In this document: in pieces, positions 53,693 through 63,869 of the stretch
How the letters are laid out: the number at the start of each line of letters is the position of its first letter
Numbering within the stretch: the first letter of the stretch is position 1
From: Rhodovulum marinum
Lineage (GTDB): Bacteria > Pseudomonadota > Alphaproteobacteria > Rhodobacterales > Rhodobacteraceae
Assembly (NCBI RefSeq): GCF_004343075.1
Contig: NZ_SLXP01000005.1
Coordinates: 82,936 to 146,935, forward strand
Direction: 5' to 3'
DNA: 64,000 nt
Program-made: the position numbers and the translations under genes
The notes under the pieces: generated by a model
Databases searched by the model: none
The model's input: the letters and a program-made list of their open reading frames with translations, nothing else
Told to the model about the DNA's origin: nothing

Positions 53693-56608
53693 ATGCCGAT
53701 GGAAAAGACGTTCGACGCCGCCGAGGCCGAGGCCCGGCTTTACGAGGCCTGGGAAAAGGCCGGTTGCTTTACCGCAGGCGCGAATGCCTCGCGGGCCGAA
53801 ACCTTCTGCATCATGATCCCGCCGCCCAACGTGACGGGGTCGCTGCACATGGGCCACGCCTTCAACAACACGTTGCAGGACATCCTGGTGCGCTGGCACC
53901 GGATGCGCGGGTTCGACACCCTGTGGCAGCCCGGGCAGGACCATGCGGGGATCGCGACCCAGATGGTGGTGGAACGGGAACTGGCCAAGGCGGGCAAGCC
54001 GTCGCGGCGCGAGATGGGGCGCGAGAAATTCCTGGAAACCGTCTGGGAATGGAAACAGCAATCCGGCGGCACGATCATCAACCAGTTGAAACGCCTCGGC
54101 GCCTCCTGCGACTGGTCGCGCAACGCCTTTACCATGTCGGGCGCGCCCGGGGCGCCGGCGGGCGAAGAGGGCAATTTCCACGATGCCGTCATCAAGGTCT
54201 TCGTGGACATGTACAACAAGGGCTACATCTATCGCGGCAAGCGGCTGGTGAACTGGGACCCGCATTTCGAAACCGCGATTTCGGACCTCGAGGTCGAACA
54301 GGTCGAGGTCGACGGCCACATGTGGCGCCTGCGCTACCCGCTGGAGGGGGGCGCGACCTATGAACACCCCGTGGAATGGGACGAGGACGGCAACCCCACC
54401 GCGTTCGAGACCCGCGATTACCTGGTGGTCGCCACCACGCGCCCCGAAACCATGCTGGGCGATACCGGCGTCGCGGTTCACCCCGAGGACCCGCGTTACA
54501 AGCACCTGATCGGCAAGACCGTGCGCCTGCCGCTGTGCGGCCGGTCGATCCCCATCGTCGCCGACGACTACGCCGACCCGGAAAAGGGCACGGGGGCCGT
54601 CAAGATCACCCCCGCCCATGACTTCAACGACTGGGAAGTGGGCCAGCGGACGGGCCTGCGCGCGATCAACGTGATGACTACCCGCGCGGCGATGTGGCTG
54701 AAGGACAACCCCGATTTCGCCGAGGGCTGCGACCCCGACCTGGTGGCCAAGGCGATCGAGCGGCTGGACGGCACCGACCGCTACGAGGCGCGCGAGGCGA
54801 TCATCAACGAGGCCACCGATGACGGCTGGCTCGACGGCATCGACAGCGACCGCCACATGGTCCCCCACGGCGACCGCTCCAAGGTCGCCATCGAGCCCTA
54901 CCTGACCGACCAGTGGTTCGTGGACACCGCCAAGATCGTCGGCCCCGCGCTGGACGCCGTCCGCGACGGGCGGACGAAGATCCTCCCCGAGCAGCACGAA
55001 AAGGTCTATTTCCACTGGCTGGAAAACATCGAGCCCTGGTGCATCAGCCGCCAACTATGGTGGGGGCACCAGATACCGGTTTGGTATGGGCCTTCGAAGG
55101 AAGAACTGGATGCGTATCCCGCGGTTTATAGCGGACTGCCTCAGAGTTTTTGCGCACCCAGCTTTGAAGCGGCAAGAGAACTCGCTTCGCAATACTACGG
55201 CGAAGACGTCCAGATTGGCGAGTTTCCGTCGACCGGACCTGCCCGTTCGTATGCCTTCGGCTGGAACGGACCGAAGCTCTCCATCGATCTTCAGCGCGAC
55301 CCCGACGTCCTCGACACCTGGTTCTCTTCCGGCCTCTGGCCCATCGGCACCCTGGGCTGGCCCGAGCAGACGGACGAACTGAACAAATACTTCCCCACCG
55401 ATGTCCTGATCACCGGCTTCGATATCATCTTCTTCTGGGTCGCCCGGATGATGATGATGCAGTTGGCCGTGGTCGACCAAATCCCGTTCCACACCGTCTA
55501 TGTCCACGCCCTCGTCCGCGACGAGAAGGGCAAGAAGATGTCCAAGTCGCTGGGCAACGTCCTCGACCCCTTGGAACTGATCGACGAATTCGGCGCGGAT
55601 GCGGTGCGGTTCACGCTGACCTCGATGGCCGCGATGGGCCGCGACCTGAAGCTGTCGACGCAGCGCATCGCCGGCTATCGCAATTTCGGCACCAAGCTGT
55701 GGAACGCCGCGCGGTTCGCCGAGATGAACGGCGTGTTCGAGGGCTATGCCCCCGACGGCACGATCCCGCAGCCCGCCGAGACCGTGAACACCTGGATCAT
55801 CGGCGAAACCGCCCGCGTGCGCCAAACCGTCGATGACGCGCTGGCGGCCTATCGCTTCAACGACGCGGCGAACGCGCTTTATGCCTTTGTCTGGGGCAAG
55901 GTCTGCGACTGGTACGTGGAATTCTCGAAACCGCTGTTGATGGACGGCACGCCTGCGCAACAGGCCGAAACGCGGGCCACCATGGCCTGGGTGATCGACC
56001 AGTGCCTGATCCTGTTGCACCCGATCATGCCCTATATCACCGAGGAATTGTGGGGCACGCTGGGCCAGCGGGACAAGATGCTGGTCCATGCCGATTGGCC
56101 GACCTATGGGCCCGAACTAATCGACGCGCAGGCCGACCGCGAGATGAACTGGGTGATCGGGTTGATCGAGGAGGTCCGCTCGGCCCGCGCGCAGATGCAC
56201 GTGCCGGTGGGCCTGCAGATCCCGATGCTGTTCACCGAACTCGACGCCGCGGGCCGCGCCGCCTGGGACCGGAACGAGGCGCTGATCCAGCGGCTGGCCC
56301 GGATCGAGAGCCTGGAGGCCGCCGAAACCCTGCCCAAGGGCTGCGTGACCATCGCGGTCGAGGGCGGCAGCTTCGGCCTGCCGCTGGCGGGCATCATCGA
56401 CGTGGCCGAAGAACAGGCGCGGCTGGAAAAGACGCTGGCCAAGCTGGAAAAGGAACTGGGCGGGCTGCAGGGGCGGCTGAAGAACCCGAAATTCGTCGAA
56501 AGCGCGCCCGAGGACGTGGTCGAGGAAACCCGCGAGCTGGCCGCGGCCAAGGGCGAGGAGGCCGACAAGCTGCGCGCCGCGCTGGCGCGTCTGGCGGAAC
56601 TGGCCTAG
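53693..56608 (+). CDS. valS: Valyl-tRNA synthetase
   Basis: This is a 971-residue class I synthetase. The HIGH motif is [20 protein letters not shown] near residue 45, the editing domain includes [20 protein letters not shown], and KMSKS occurs as [20 protein letters not shown]. The C-terminal coiled-coil arm ([34 protein letters not shown]) is present. The start at 53693 fits the purine stretch GAAGGA upstream. The stretch coding for [20 protein letters not shown] to LSIDLQRDP (about 55085-55290) is lower in GC and differs from the usual alphaproteobacterial sequence. It ends tail to tail with the MFS gene, overlapping 4 bp. Confidence 0.96.
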   Translation: MPMEKTFDAAEAEARLYEAWEKAGCFTAGANASRAETFCIMIPPPNVTGSLHMGHAFNNTLQDILVRWHRMRGFDTLWQPGQDHAGIATQMVVERELAKAGKPSRREMGREKFLETVWEWKQQSGGTIINQLKRLGASCDWSRNAFTMSGAPGAPAGEEGNFHDAVIKVFVDMYNKGYIYRGKRLVNWDPHFETAISDLEVEQVEVDGHMWRLRYPLEGGATYEHPVEWDEDGNPTAFETRDYLVVATTRPETMLGDTGVAVHPEDPRYKHLIGKTVRLPLCGRSIPIVADDYADPEKGTGAVKITPAHDFNDWEVGQRTGLRAINVMTTRAAMWLKDNPDFAEGCDPDLVAKAIERLDGTDRYEAREAIINEATDDGWLDGIDSDRHMVPHGDRSKVAIEPYLTDQWFVDTAKIVGPALDAVRDGRTKILPEQHEKVYFHWLENIEPWCISRQLWWGHQIPVWYGPSKEELDAYPAVYSGLPQSFCAPSFEAARELASQYYGEDVQIGEFPSTGPARSYAFGWNGPKLSIDLQRDPDVLDTWFSSGLWPIGTLGWPEQTDELNKYFPTDVLITGFDIIFFWVARMMMMQLAVVDQIPFHTVYVHALVRDEKGKKMSKSLGNVLDPLELIDEFGADAVRFTLTSMAAMGRDLKLSTQRIAGYRNFGTKLWNAARFAEMNGVFEGYAPDGTIPQPAETVNTWIIGETARVRQTVDDALAAYRFNDAANALYAFVWGKVCDWYVEFSKPLLMDGTPAQQAETRATMAWVIDQCLILLHPIMPYITEELWGTLGQRDKMLVHADWPTYGPELIDAQADREMNWVIGLIEEVRSARAQMHVPVGLQIPMLFTELDAAGRAAWDRNEALIQRLARIESLEAAETLPKGCVTIAVEGGSFGLPLAGIIDVAEEQARLEKTLAKLEKELGGLQGRLKNPKFVESAPEDVVEETRELAAAKGEEADKLRAALARLAELA

Positions 56609-57882
56609 GCCTCGCGCAGGGTAAACGCCATCGCCGCGCCCGCCGCGGCGATGGCCGCGAACAGCCCCAGCGTGACGGCCGCGCCATAGGCCCCGGCCAG
56701 CGCGCCAAAGCCCCCTGCCGCCAACAGCGCCACGCCCACCGTGGTGTTCGCCACCGCCGTATAGGCCGCGCGGTTGTCGCTGGGCGCCATGTCCACCAAG
56801 TAGGTCGACCGGCCCAGCCGCACCCCCTGATAGGCGATCATCAGCCCGAACAAGACGCCCGGCGCGGCCCACGCGGTGCCCATCACCCCGGCCGTGTTCA
56901 GCGCCACCGCCAGCCCCAGGAACCCCGCCGCCACCGCGCCCGAAAAGGCCAGCACCAGCCGGCTGGACCGGTCCGCCAGCCGGCCCCAGACCCAGGACGA
57001 CACCAGCCCGGCCAGAGACGAGGCCAGCACCATCGCGCCCAGCGCCCCGAACCGGTCGTCGCCCGCCTGCCCGGCCAGCAGCACGATATAGGGCGGCGCC
57101 AGCGCGGTCGGCAGCAGCAGCACGCGGGCCAGCACGAACCGCCCCAGCCCCGCATCGCGCCACAACAGCGCCAGTTGCGACAGCCCGATGCCCTGGGCCG
57201 ACTCGCCCGGCGCGTCCTCTTCGCGGATTGTGGAAAAAATGAAAGCCGCCAGCAGCCAGAAAGCCCCGGCAAGGCCGATCGCCCCCAGCACAAGTTCGAA
57301 TCGTGCAAGCGCCCCGGTCAGCAAAAGCGCCGCGAAAACCAGAACGCCCGCCGCCGCCACGCTGCCCGCGAGCCCGGTCGCGGTGCCGCGCCGGGCCTTG
57401 TCCACGGTCTTGCCCAGCACGTCCTTGTAGGAGACCGACGCCACCGAGCGCGCCACCGCCAGCACCGCCAGCGCCCCCACGATCACCGCGCCCGCAGCCC
57501 AGCCCGAAAGCGTCAGCGCGGCCACAAGGATCGCCAGCGCCGCCAGGCCCTGCCCCGCAGCCCCCGCCGCCCAGGCCCATTTCCGCCGCCCCATCGCCCG
57601 GATGCGCGCCGCGGTGAACAGCTGCGGCAACAGCGCGCCCGCCTCGCGCACCGGGACCAACAGGCCCACCAGCGCCGCGGGCGCGCCCAGCGCGCCCATC
57701 AGCCAGCTGAGCACCAGTTTCGGGTCGATCAGCCCATCGGCCAGCTTGGACAGCGACAGCGCCGCGCCATGGCGCAGGAAATTCCCCGGCTCGGCGGCGC
57801 GGGCGGCGTCGGTGATGTCGCGGGCGGGGGCGTCGGCATTCTCGACCAGCAGGTCGAAGGCGGTTTCGGCAATTCGGGACAT
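56605..57882 (-). CDS. MFS transporter
   Basis: This 425-residue membrane protein has about ten to twelve hydrophobic segments. [42 protein letters not shown] near the N-terminus and [21 protein letters not shown] in the second half are MFS-like. The long soluble N-terminus (about 45 residues) is conserved in the related Rhodobacterales family. The start at 57882 is preferred over the frame's earlier start at 57930. The substrate is unknown. Confidence 0.82.
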   Translation of the reverse strand: MSRIAETAFDLLVENADAPARDITDAARAAEPGNFLRHGAALSLSKLADGLIDPKLVLSWLMGALGAPAALVGLLVPVREAGALLPQLFTAARIRAMGRRKWAWAAGAAGQGLAALAILVAALTLSGWAAGAVIVGALAVLAVARSVASVSYKDVLGKTVDKARRGTATGLAGSVAAAGVLVFAALLLTGALARFELVLGAIGLAGAFWLLAAFIFSTIREEDAPGESAQGIGLSQLALLWRDAGLGRFVLARVLLLPTALAPPYIVLLAGQAGDDRFGALGAMVLASSLAGLVSSWVWGRLADRSSRLVLAFSGAVAAGFLGLAVALNTAGVMGTAWAAPGVLFGLMIAYQGVRLGRSTYLVDMAPSDNRAAYTAVANTTVGVALLAAGGFGALAGAYGAAVTLGLFAAIAAAGAAMAFTLREA

Positions 57883-58013
57883 GGCCCAATCAGATAGCGT
57901 CCCGGCGTCGCGGGCAACCCCGCTTGACACCGGGACGGCACAGGTTCACAGAAGCCGCGACCATAACCCGCAACCGGGCGTTCCGTGGGCGCCAAACCGA
58001 CGAGGAGGCCGCA

Positions 58014-59960
58014 ATGGGCCAGATCACCCTTACCTTCCCCGATGGCAATGCGCGCGACTATCCCGCCGGGATCACCCCGGCCGAGGTGGCCGCCGATATC
58101 TCGACCTCGCTGGCGAAAAAGGCGATTTCGGCCACGGTGAACGACGCGCATTTCGACCTGCAATGGCCGATCACCGAAAGCGCCGCCATCGCCATCAACA
58201 CGATGAAGGACGAGGCCCCCGCGCTGGAACTGATCCGCCATGACCTGGCGCATATCATGGCCCGCGCGGTGCAGGAGATCTGGCCCGAGGTGAAGGTCAC
58301 CATCGGCCCCGTCATCGAGAACGGCTGGTACTACGATTTCGACCGGGAGGAGCCTTTCACCCCCGAGGATCTGGGCCAGATCGAGGCCAAGATGCGCGAG
58401 ATCATCAACCGCCGCGACCCCGTGACGACCGAGCTGTGGGACCGCGACCGGGCGGTGGCCTATTACGAGGCCAACAACGAGCCCTACAAGGTGGAACTGG
58501 TCGGCATGATCCCCGAGGGCCAGCCGATCCGCATGTATTGGCACGGCCATTGGCAGGACCTGTGCCGCGGCCCGCATTTGCAGCACACGGGGCAGGTGCC
58601 CGCGGATGCCTTCAAGCTGATGAAGGTGGCGGGTGCCTATTGGCGGGGCGATTCCAACCGCCCCATGCTGCAACGGATCTATGGCGTGGCCTTCCGGACG
58701 CGGCAGGAATTGAAGGATTACCTGACCTTCCTGGAAGAGGCCGAGAAACGCGACCATCGCCGCCTGGGCCGCGAGATGGAGCTGTTCCACATGCAGGAAG
58801 AGGCGCCGGGGCAGGTGTTCTGGCACCCCAACGGCTGGCGCATCTATACCACGTTGCAGGATTACATGCGCCGCCGGCAGTTCGACGGCGGCTATGTCGA
58901 GGTGAACACGCCCCAGGTCGTCGACCGCAAGCTGTGGGAAGCCTCGGGCCACTGGGAAAAATACCAGGAACACATGTTCATCGTCGAAGTGGACGAGGAA
59001 CACGCGCGCGAGAAATCGATCAACGCGCTGAAACCGATGAACTGCCCCGGCCATGTGCAGATCTTCAACCAGGGGCTCAAATCCTATCGCGACCTGCCCT
59101 TGCGGATGGCCGAGTTCGGATCGTGCAACCGCTATGAACCCTCGGGCGCGCTGCACGGGTTGATGCGGGTGCGCGGCTTTACCCAGGACGACGCGCATAT
59201 CTTCTGCCGCGAGAGCCAGATCGAGGAGGAGACGCAGAAATTCATCGAACTGCTCAGCTCGGTCTATGCCGATCTGGGGTTCGAGACGTTCCGCGTGAAA
59301 TTCTCGGACCGCCCGGAAAAACGCGCGGGCAGCGACGAGGTCTGGGACAAGGCCGAAACCGCGCTGAAGGCCGCGACCGAGGCGGCGGGCTATGACTACG
59401 AGTTGAACCCGGGCGAGGGCGCGTTCTACGGGCCCAAGCTGGAATTCGTGCTGACCGACGCGATCGGGCGCGACTGGCAATGCGGCACGTTGCAGGTGGA
59501 TTTCGTCCTGCCCGAGCGGCTGGAGGCCAATTACATCGCCGAGGACGGCGCGAAACACCGCCCCGTCATGCTGCACCGGGCGATCCTGGGCAGCTTCGAA
59601 CGCTTCCTCGGGATCCTGATCGAGAATTTCGGCGGCAAGCTGCCCTTCTGGCTGACCGCGCGACAGGTGGTCGTGGCCTCGATCGTGTCCGATGCCGACG
59701 AGTTCGTGCACGAGGTCGTCGCGGCATTGAAAGCCGCGGGCGTGCGGGCCGAGGCCGACACCCGCAACGAGAAGATCAACTACAAGGTCCGCGAACATTC
59801 GGTCGGCAAGGTGCCGGTGATCCTGGCCATCGGCCAGCGCGAGGTCGAAGAGCGCACCGTCACCGTGCGGCGGCTGGGCGAAAAGCAGACCCGGACTGTA
59901 ACATTGGACGAGATCGTCGCGGAACTGGCCCGCGAGGCCACGCCCCCCGACCTGGCCTAA
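58014..59960 (+). CDS. thrS: Threonyl-tRNA synthetase
   Basis: This 648-residue class II synthetase has an N-terminal TGS domain ([23 protein letters not shown]), an editing domain with [16 protein letters not shown], and catalytic-core motifs [10 protein letters not shown] (zinc ligand Cys), [35 protein letters not shown] and motif 3 [22 protein letters not shown]. The anticodon-binding domain follows. CGAGGAGG fixes the ATG at 58014; the frame is open 90 bp further upstream but without support. Confidence 0.97.
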   Translation: MGQITLTFPDGNARDYPAGITPAEVAADISTSLAKKAISATVNDAHFDLQWPITESAAIAINTMKDEAPALELIRHDLAHIMARAVQEIWPEVKVTIGPVIENGWYYDFDREEPFTPEDLGQIEAKMREIINRRDPVTTELWDRDRAVAYYEANNEPYKVELVGMIPEGQPIRMYWHGHWQDLCRGPHLQHTGQVPADAFKLMKVAGAYWRGDSNRPMLQRIYGVAFRTRQELKDYLTFLEEAEKRDHRRLGREMELFHMQEEAPGQVFWHPNGWRIYTTLQDYMRRRQFDGGYVEVNTPQVVDRKLWEASGHWEKYQEHMFIVEVDEEHAREKSINALKPMNCPGHVQIFNQGLKSYRDLPLRMAEFGSCNRYEPSGALHGLMRVRGFTQDDAHIFCRESQIEEETQKFIELLSSVYADLGFETFRVKFSDRPEKRAGSDEVWDKAETALKAATEAAGYDYELNPGEGAFYGPKLEFVLTDAIGRDWQCGTLQVDFVLPERLEANYIAEDGAKHRPVMLHRAILGSFERFLGILIENFGGKLPFWLTARQVVVASIVSDADEFVHEVVAALKAAGVRAEADTRNEKINYKVREHSVGKVPVILAIGQREVEERTVTVRRLGEKQTRTVTLDEIVAELAREATPPDLA

Positions 59961-59984
59961 GGCCCCCGCCCACCCCGTTGAAAA

Positions 59985-60015
59985 GGCGCCGAAAACCGGC
60001 GCCTTTTTCTTTTTC
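59985..60015 (+). terminator. Rho-independent terminator after thrS
   Basis: GGCGCCG-AAAAC-CGGCGCC followed by TTTTTCTTTTTC: a 7-bp GC stem and a T-rich tail, 24 bp after the thrS stop. Confidence 0.9.
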
Positions 60016-60163
60016 CTACATTTTTCATAAATATTTCAAGACCCTGACGCGCCCTCACGCCCGCGTGCTGCACCGTCCTGTGACTGGCAGTTGATCGGCC
60101 CTGGACGGCTCACTGGACCCGTCGCACAGCGCGACACAGCGATCCAACCAAGGGAGAGAGACC

Positions 60164-60454
60164 ATGTCCGATACCACCAAGACCCTGGCCCTGGCCGGCG
60201 CCGTGGCCGCAGCCCTCGCCGCCCATGGCGTGACCCCCGCCCAGGCCCAGGAGAACGAGAAATGCTATGGCGTGGCGCTGGCCGGCGAGAACGACTGCGC
60301 CGCGGGCCCGGGCACGACCTGCGCCGGCACGTCCAAGGTCGATTACCAGGGCAACGCCTGGAAACTGGTGCCCGCGGGCACCTGCGAGACGATGGAGGTG
60401 CCCGGCGACCGCATGGGCGCGCTGGAACCGCTGGATCGCGACATCCCGTCCTGA
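60164..60454 (+). CDS. bufA: DUF2282 precursor peptide, bufferin-type (BufA)
   Basis: This 96-residue exported peptide has a signal peptide (cleavage after PAQA) and then a core with four Cys: EKCYGV, ENDCAAG, TTCAG and GTCETM. DUF2282 peptides are precursors of bufferins, RiPPs whose Cys residues the DUF692 enzyme converts to copper-binding thiooxazoles, giving periplasmic copper sequestration. The GGGAGAGAG ribosome-binding site is strong. The start is separated from thrS by the terminator, so the operon has its own promoter in 60016-60163; no clear sigma-70 boxes are seen and an ECF-type promoter is possible. Confidence 0.88.
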   Translation: MSDTTKTLALAGAVAAALAAHGVTPAQAQENEKCYGVALAGENDCAAGPGTTCAGTSKVDYQGNAWKLVPAGTCETMEVPGDRMGALEPLDRDIPS

Positions 60455-60508
60455 TCCGTCCCCCGGCCCGGGCCACACGCCCGGGCCGGCCCCCCAAGGG
60501 AGGCTGCC

Positions 60509-61360
60509 ATGTTCGACACCACACGCCCCGCCCTGCCGCCCCGTCCCGGCGTCGGGTTCAAGGCCCGGCATTTCGCCGCGATCCTGGACGACCCGGGCCC
60601 GGTGGCCTGGCTGGAAATCCATGCCGAGAACTACATGGGCGATGGCGGGCGCCCGCTGGCGCAGCTGCGCGCGGTTGCGGATCGTTTCCCGATCTCGGTC
60701 CACGGCGTGGGCCTGTCGATCGGCGGCGCGGGGCCGCTGGACCCCGACCACCTGGCCCGGCTGAGTCACCTGCTGGGCTGGCTTGCCCCCGCCAGTTTCT
60801 CGGAACACCTCGCCTGGTCGACCCATGAGGGCGCCTATCTGAACGACCTGCTGCCCCTGCCCTACACGGCCCGGACGCTGGCCCGGGTCTGCGATCACAT
60901 CGACCTTGTGCAGGACAGGCTGGGCCGCCGGATGCTCTTGGAAAACCCCGCGACCTACCTGGACTTCGCCGAAACCGAGATGGCCGAGACCGATTTCCTG
61001 GCCCGGGTCGTGGCCCGCACCGGCTGCGGCCTGCTGCTGGACGTCAACAACGTGCATGTCGCCTGCACCAATCGCGGCGCCGACCCGGTGGCCTATCTCG
61101 ACGCCTTCCCGATGGCCGCCGTGGGCGAGATCCATCTTGGCGGTCACGACGTGCAAAAGGACGAGCACGGCGCGCCCCTGCTGATCGACAGCCACGGCAC
61201 GCAGGTGGCCGACCCGGTCTGGGCGCTGTACGCCCATGCGCTGCGGCGGGCCGGGCCGGTGGCCACGCTGATCGAATGGGATACCGACCTGCCCGACTGG
61301 CCGACCCTCGCCGCCGAGGCCGCCCGCGCCGCGGCCCTGATCGACCGGGTCGCGGCATGA
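60509..61360 (+). CDS. bufB: DUF692 multinuclear iron oxidase (BufB)
   Basis: This 283-residue TIM-barrel enzyme of the MNIO family modifies the cysteines of the precursor peptide. Metal-ligand segments are visible in order: [61 protein letters not shown] and DSHGTQV. The start at 60509 follows AAGGGAGG. It lies 54 bp after bufA and overlaps bufC by ATGA at 61357-61360, the usual bufferin order. Confidence 0.93.
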   Translation: MFDTTRPALPPRPGVGFKARHFAAILDDPGPVAWLEIHAENYMGDGGRPLAQLRAVADRFPISVHGVGLSIGGAGPLDPDHLARLSHLLGWLAPASFSEHLAWSTHEGAYLNDLLPLPYTARTLARVCDHIDLVQDRLGRRMLLENPATYLDFAETEMAETDFLARVVARTGCGLLLDVNNVHVACTNRGADPVAYLDAFPMAAVGEIHLGGHDVQKDEHGAPLLIDSHGTQVADPVWALYAHALRRAGPVATLIEWDTDLPDWPTLAAEAARAAALIDRVAA

Positions 61361-62097
61361 CCGGGCAGGACGCCTTTGCCGCCGCCCTGCTGGACCCGGA
61401 CCGGGCCCCGCCCGGCAGGCTGACCGGGGCGGGCGGCGCGCCTGCCGGGCGGCGCTTCGACGTCTACCGCAACAATGTCGTGGCCGGCCTGATCGAGGCG
61501 TTGGAGACCGGGTTTCCCGTGGTCCGCGCCCTGGTGGGCGCGGCGTTCTTCCGGGCGATGGCCGGGGAATTCGTCCGTGCCCACCCGCCGCGCACGCCGC
61601 TTTTGATGCTGTATGGCGAAGCGCTGCCCGGCTTTCTGGCCGGTTTTCCGCCCGTCGCGCATCTGGGGTACTTGCCCGATGTCGCCCGGCTGGAACTGGC
61701 CCTGCGCGACAGTTACCACGCCGCCGACGCGGCCCCCGTCGATCCCGGTGCGCTGGCCGCGCTATCGCCCCAGGCGCTGGCGCGCGCCCGGCTGAGACTT
61801 GCGCCCGCGGTTCGGTTGGTCCGCTCGGACTGGCCGATCCACGGCATCTGGCAGGCCCACCACGGCGGCCCCCGCCCGCCGCAGGGCGCGCAAGAGGTGC
61901 TGGTCGCGCGGCCCGGTTTCGACCCCGTTCCGCACCTGTTGCCGCCGGGCGGATACCGGGGCATCGCCGCGCTGCGGGCCGGCGTACCGCTGGGCGCGGC
62001 CCTTTCCGACTTGCAGGAATCGAACATTTCCGCCCTGCTGCAGCTTTTGCTGCAAAGCCGGGCCATTTCCGCCATCACCCCGGAGGATGCACAATGA
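61357..62097 (+). CDS. bufC: DUF2063 partner protein (BufC)
   Basis: This 246-residue protein has an N-terminal DUF2063 domain ([45 protein letters not shown]), the precursor-recognition partner of the DUF692 enzyme, as MbnC is for MbnB. A second alpha/beta part covers about 150-245. The ATG at 61357 gives the ATGA coupling to bufB. It overlaps the DoxX gene by 4 bp. Confidence 0.9.
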   Translation: MTGQDAFAAALLDPDRAPPGRLTGAGGAPAGRRFDVYRNNVVAGLIEALETGFPVVRALVGAAFFRAMAGEFVRAHPPRTPLLMLYGEALPGFLAGFPPVAHLGYLPDVARLELALRDSYHAADAAPVDPGALAALSPQALARARLRLAPAVRLVRSDWPIHGIWQAHHGGPRPPQGAQEVLVARPGFDPVPHLLPPGGYRGIAALRAGVPLGAALSDLQESNISALLQLLLQSRAISAITPEDAQ

Positions 62098-62663
62098 AAG
62101 CCCTTGTTCGCCTGTCCGACAGGCTTGGCCAGCGGGCCGAGGCCGCGCTGGGCCCCGCGGTCCTGCCCAGCCTCGCGCGTTTCACTTTTGCTGCAACCTT
62201 GCTGGTTTATTACTGGAAGTCGGGACTGACCAAGCTGGACGGTGGATTGACCGGGCTCGTCTCACCTTCGCTGGGCGCCTATGCCCAGATCTTCCCCCGC
62301 GCGATGGCGGCGGCGGGCTATGACGCCAGCCAGCTGGCCGGCTGGCAGCACGCGGTGGTGATCGCGGGCACCTGGGCCGAATTCCTTCTGCCCGCGCTGC
62401 TGTTGATCGGGCTGGTCACGCGGCTGGCCGCGCTGGGGATGATCGGCTTCGTGCTGGTCCAGACCGCGACCGACCTGGTCGGCCATGGCGCGCTGTCCGA
62501 TCCGGCGGCGCTGGGCGCCTGGTTCGACCGCGCGCCCGATGCGCCGATCCTGGACCACCGCTTGCTGTGGGTCACCGTCCTTGCGATCCCCGCGCTGATG
62601 GGGGGCGGGCCGATCTCGGTCGACGCGCTGTTGCGCCGCCGGGCCTATGCCGTGTCGGGCTGA
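62094..62663 (+). CDS. DoxX-family membrane protein of the bufferin operon
   Basis: This 189-residue protein has about four membrane helices. RFTFAATLLVYYWKSGLTKLDGG and AGTWAEFLLPALLLIGLVTRLAALGM match DoxX/SURF4-like proteins, which are regularly the last gene of bufferin and related DUF692 operons. It may supply electrons or a membrane site for peptide modification or export; that is inference. It ends tail to tail with the next gene. Confidence 0.85.
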   Translation: MKALVRLSDRLGQRAEAALGPAVLPSLARFTFAATLLVYYWKSGLTKLDGGLTGLVSPSLGAYAQIFPRAMAAAGYDASQLAGWQHAVVIAGTWAEFLLPALLLIGLVTRLAALGMIGFVLVQTATDLVGHGALSDPAALGAWFDRAPDAPILDHRLLWVTVLAIPALMGGGPISVDALLRRRAYAVSG

Positions 62664-63001
62664 CGCGCGGCCAGCGCCAGGATACCGCCCAGGCCGCACA
62701 TCGCGATCGGGAACATGGTGAACACGTTGAAGCCGAAGCCCCAGTACATCCCCGCGCAGGACAGCAGCATCAAGACGCCCCCGAGGATGTTCCGCGACCG
62801 CGCCATCGCACCGCCCGCGATCGCAAGGATCGGCGCGCCCAGCGAGATGATCCGCGTCTTGTCGGGGTTGTCGACCTGCCGCGCCAGGTCCCCCACCTCG
62901 CCGAAGCTGTCGATGAACACGGTATAGCCATAGCCGAAGAACCCCACGACCAGGGCCAGCAGCCCCGCGATCAGCCCCAGCACCAGGGCGGCGTTGCGCA
63001 T
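62645..63001 (-). CDS. Small tetra-helical membrane protein (DUF4064-like)
   Basis: This 118-residue protein has four hydrophobic stretches (LVLGLIAGLLALVVGFFGYGY, IISLGAPILAIAGGAMA, ILGGVLMLLSCAGMYWGF, IAMCGLGGILALAA). The start at 63001 is chosen at the onset of the first helix after a GAGCGAG purine stretch. No function is established. Its stop lies 18 bp inside the DoxX gene's end, on the opposite strand. Confidence 0.7.
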   Translation of the reverse strand: MRNAALVLGLIAGLLALVVGFFGYGYTVFIDSFGEVGDLARQVDNPDKTRIISLGAPILAIAGGAMARSRNILGGVLMLLSCAGMYWGFGFNVFTMFPIAMCGLGGILALAARQPDTA

Positions 63002-63029
63002 GGTCTCGCTCCTCTTTCGTCGCCCCGGT

Positions 63030-63362
63030 CTAGGCCTTCGCCGCGCCCGTGCCAAGCAGCGCGGCCTGCACGTCCTTGCCCCAGCCCAGATACAGCCGCC
63101 CGCCGGCCTCGATCACCGGGCGTTTCATCAGGGCCGGGTGCGCGGCCAGCAAACCCGCTGGATCGCCCGCGCGTTCGGCCTCGGACAAACCGCGCCAGGT
63201 GGTCGAGCGGCGGTTCACCAGCGCCTCGCCGAAGGCCTCGAGAAACCGCGCGATCTCGGCTGCCGACAGCGGTGTTTCGCGCACGTCGCGCAATTCCGCA
63301 CCGGGCAGCAACCCTTTGGCTTTGCGGCAGGAATCGCAGGTTTTCAGGCCAAAAATCACCAT
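63030..63362 (-). CDS. ArsC/Spx-family thioredoxin-fold protein (YffB-like)
   Basis: This 110-residue protein has the ArsC-family start VIFGLKTCDSCRKAKGLL (CxxC at about 9-12), LRDVRETPLSAAEIARFL and PALMKRPVIEAGGRLYLGW. The catalytic Arg of true arsenate reductases is not clear, and the CxxC pattern is closer to the YffB/Spx-like reductases. Role uncertain, perhaps glutathione-linked reduction. Confidence 0.85.
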   Translation of the reverse strand: MVIFGLKTCDSCRKAKGLLPGAELRDVRETPLSAAEIARFLEAFGEALVNRRSTTWRGLSEAERAGDPAGLLAAHPALMKRPVIEAGGRLYLGWGKDVQAALLGTGAAKA

Positions 63363-63563
63363 TTTTCACTCCGTTTGGGGGGGTGTTGCGGGAGTCTTTT
63401 CTTGCTTTTTAGGCGATTCGTCCGTCATCATCTCGCCCCGTGACGGCAGACGACCTGGACGACCGCTCCTCGCTCGGGGCAGCCGGTAGACTGGAAGACC
63501 TGGCTGTGACCCGCGCCCTCCGCAATCCCGCAGGCGCGGAAACCGACGAAGGAGAGACTGACG

Positions 63564-63770
63564 ATGCCCACCGGCACCGTGAAATGGTTCAATACAACCA
63601 AGGGCTTCGGGTTCATCGCGCCCGATGACGGCGGCAAGGACGTGTTCGTGCATATCTCGGCGGTGGAACGCGCCGGGCTGACGGGCCTGGCCGACAACCA
63701 GAAGATCGCGTTCGAAATGATCGAAGGGCGCGACGGCCGGAAATCGGCGGGCGATCTTAAGCTTTTGTGA
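63564..63770 (+). CDS. cspA: Cold-shock protein (CspA family)
   Basis: This 68-residue single-domain nucleic-acid-binding protein has both RNP motifs: KWFNTTKGFGFIAPDDGGKDVFVHISAVERAGL. It binds single-stranded RNA or DNA and melts RNA structure. AAGGAGAG lies seven bases before the ATG. About 200 bp upstream (63363-63563) hold no gene and could include a long 5' leader, as is common for csp genes. Confidence 0.95.
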   Translation: MPTGTVKWFNTTKGFGFIAPDDGGKDVFVHISAVERAGLTGLADNQKIAFEMIEGRDGRKSAGDLKLL

Positions 63771-63787
63771 TCGGGCCCACGGGGCGG

Positions 63788-63831
63788 CATATGAATCGCA
63801 TATGAATTCCATATGACTCCCATATGAGCTT
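63788..63831. repeat. Four 11-bp CATATG tandem repeats
   Basis: CATATGAATCG, CATATGAATTC, CATATGACTCC and CATATGAGCTT follow one another without gaps, so the CATATG palindrome recurs every 11 bp. It lies 18 bp after the cspA stop, just before the bidirectional hairpin. Function unknown. Confidence 0.85.
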
Positions 63832-63838
63832 TGTCGGA

Positions 63839-63862
63839 CGCGGCCCGGGTTAACGGGCCGCG
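63839..63862. terminator. Bidirectional hairpin between cspA and the DUF2177 gene
   Basis: CGCGGCCCG-GGTTAA-CGGGCCGCG is a perfect 9-bp stem between convergent genes. It lacks a T-tail on either strand. Confidence 0.6.
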
Positions 63863-63869
63863 CGCCGCC

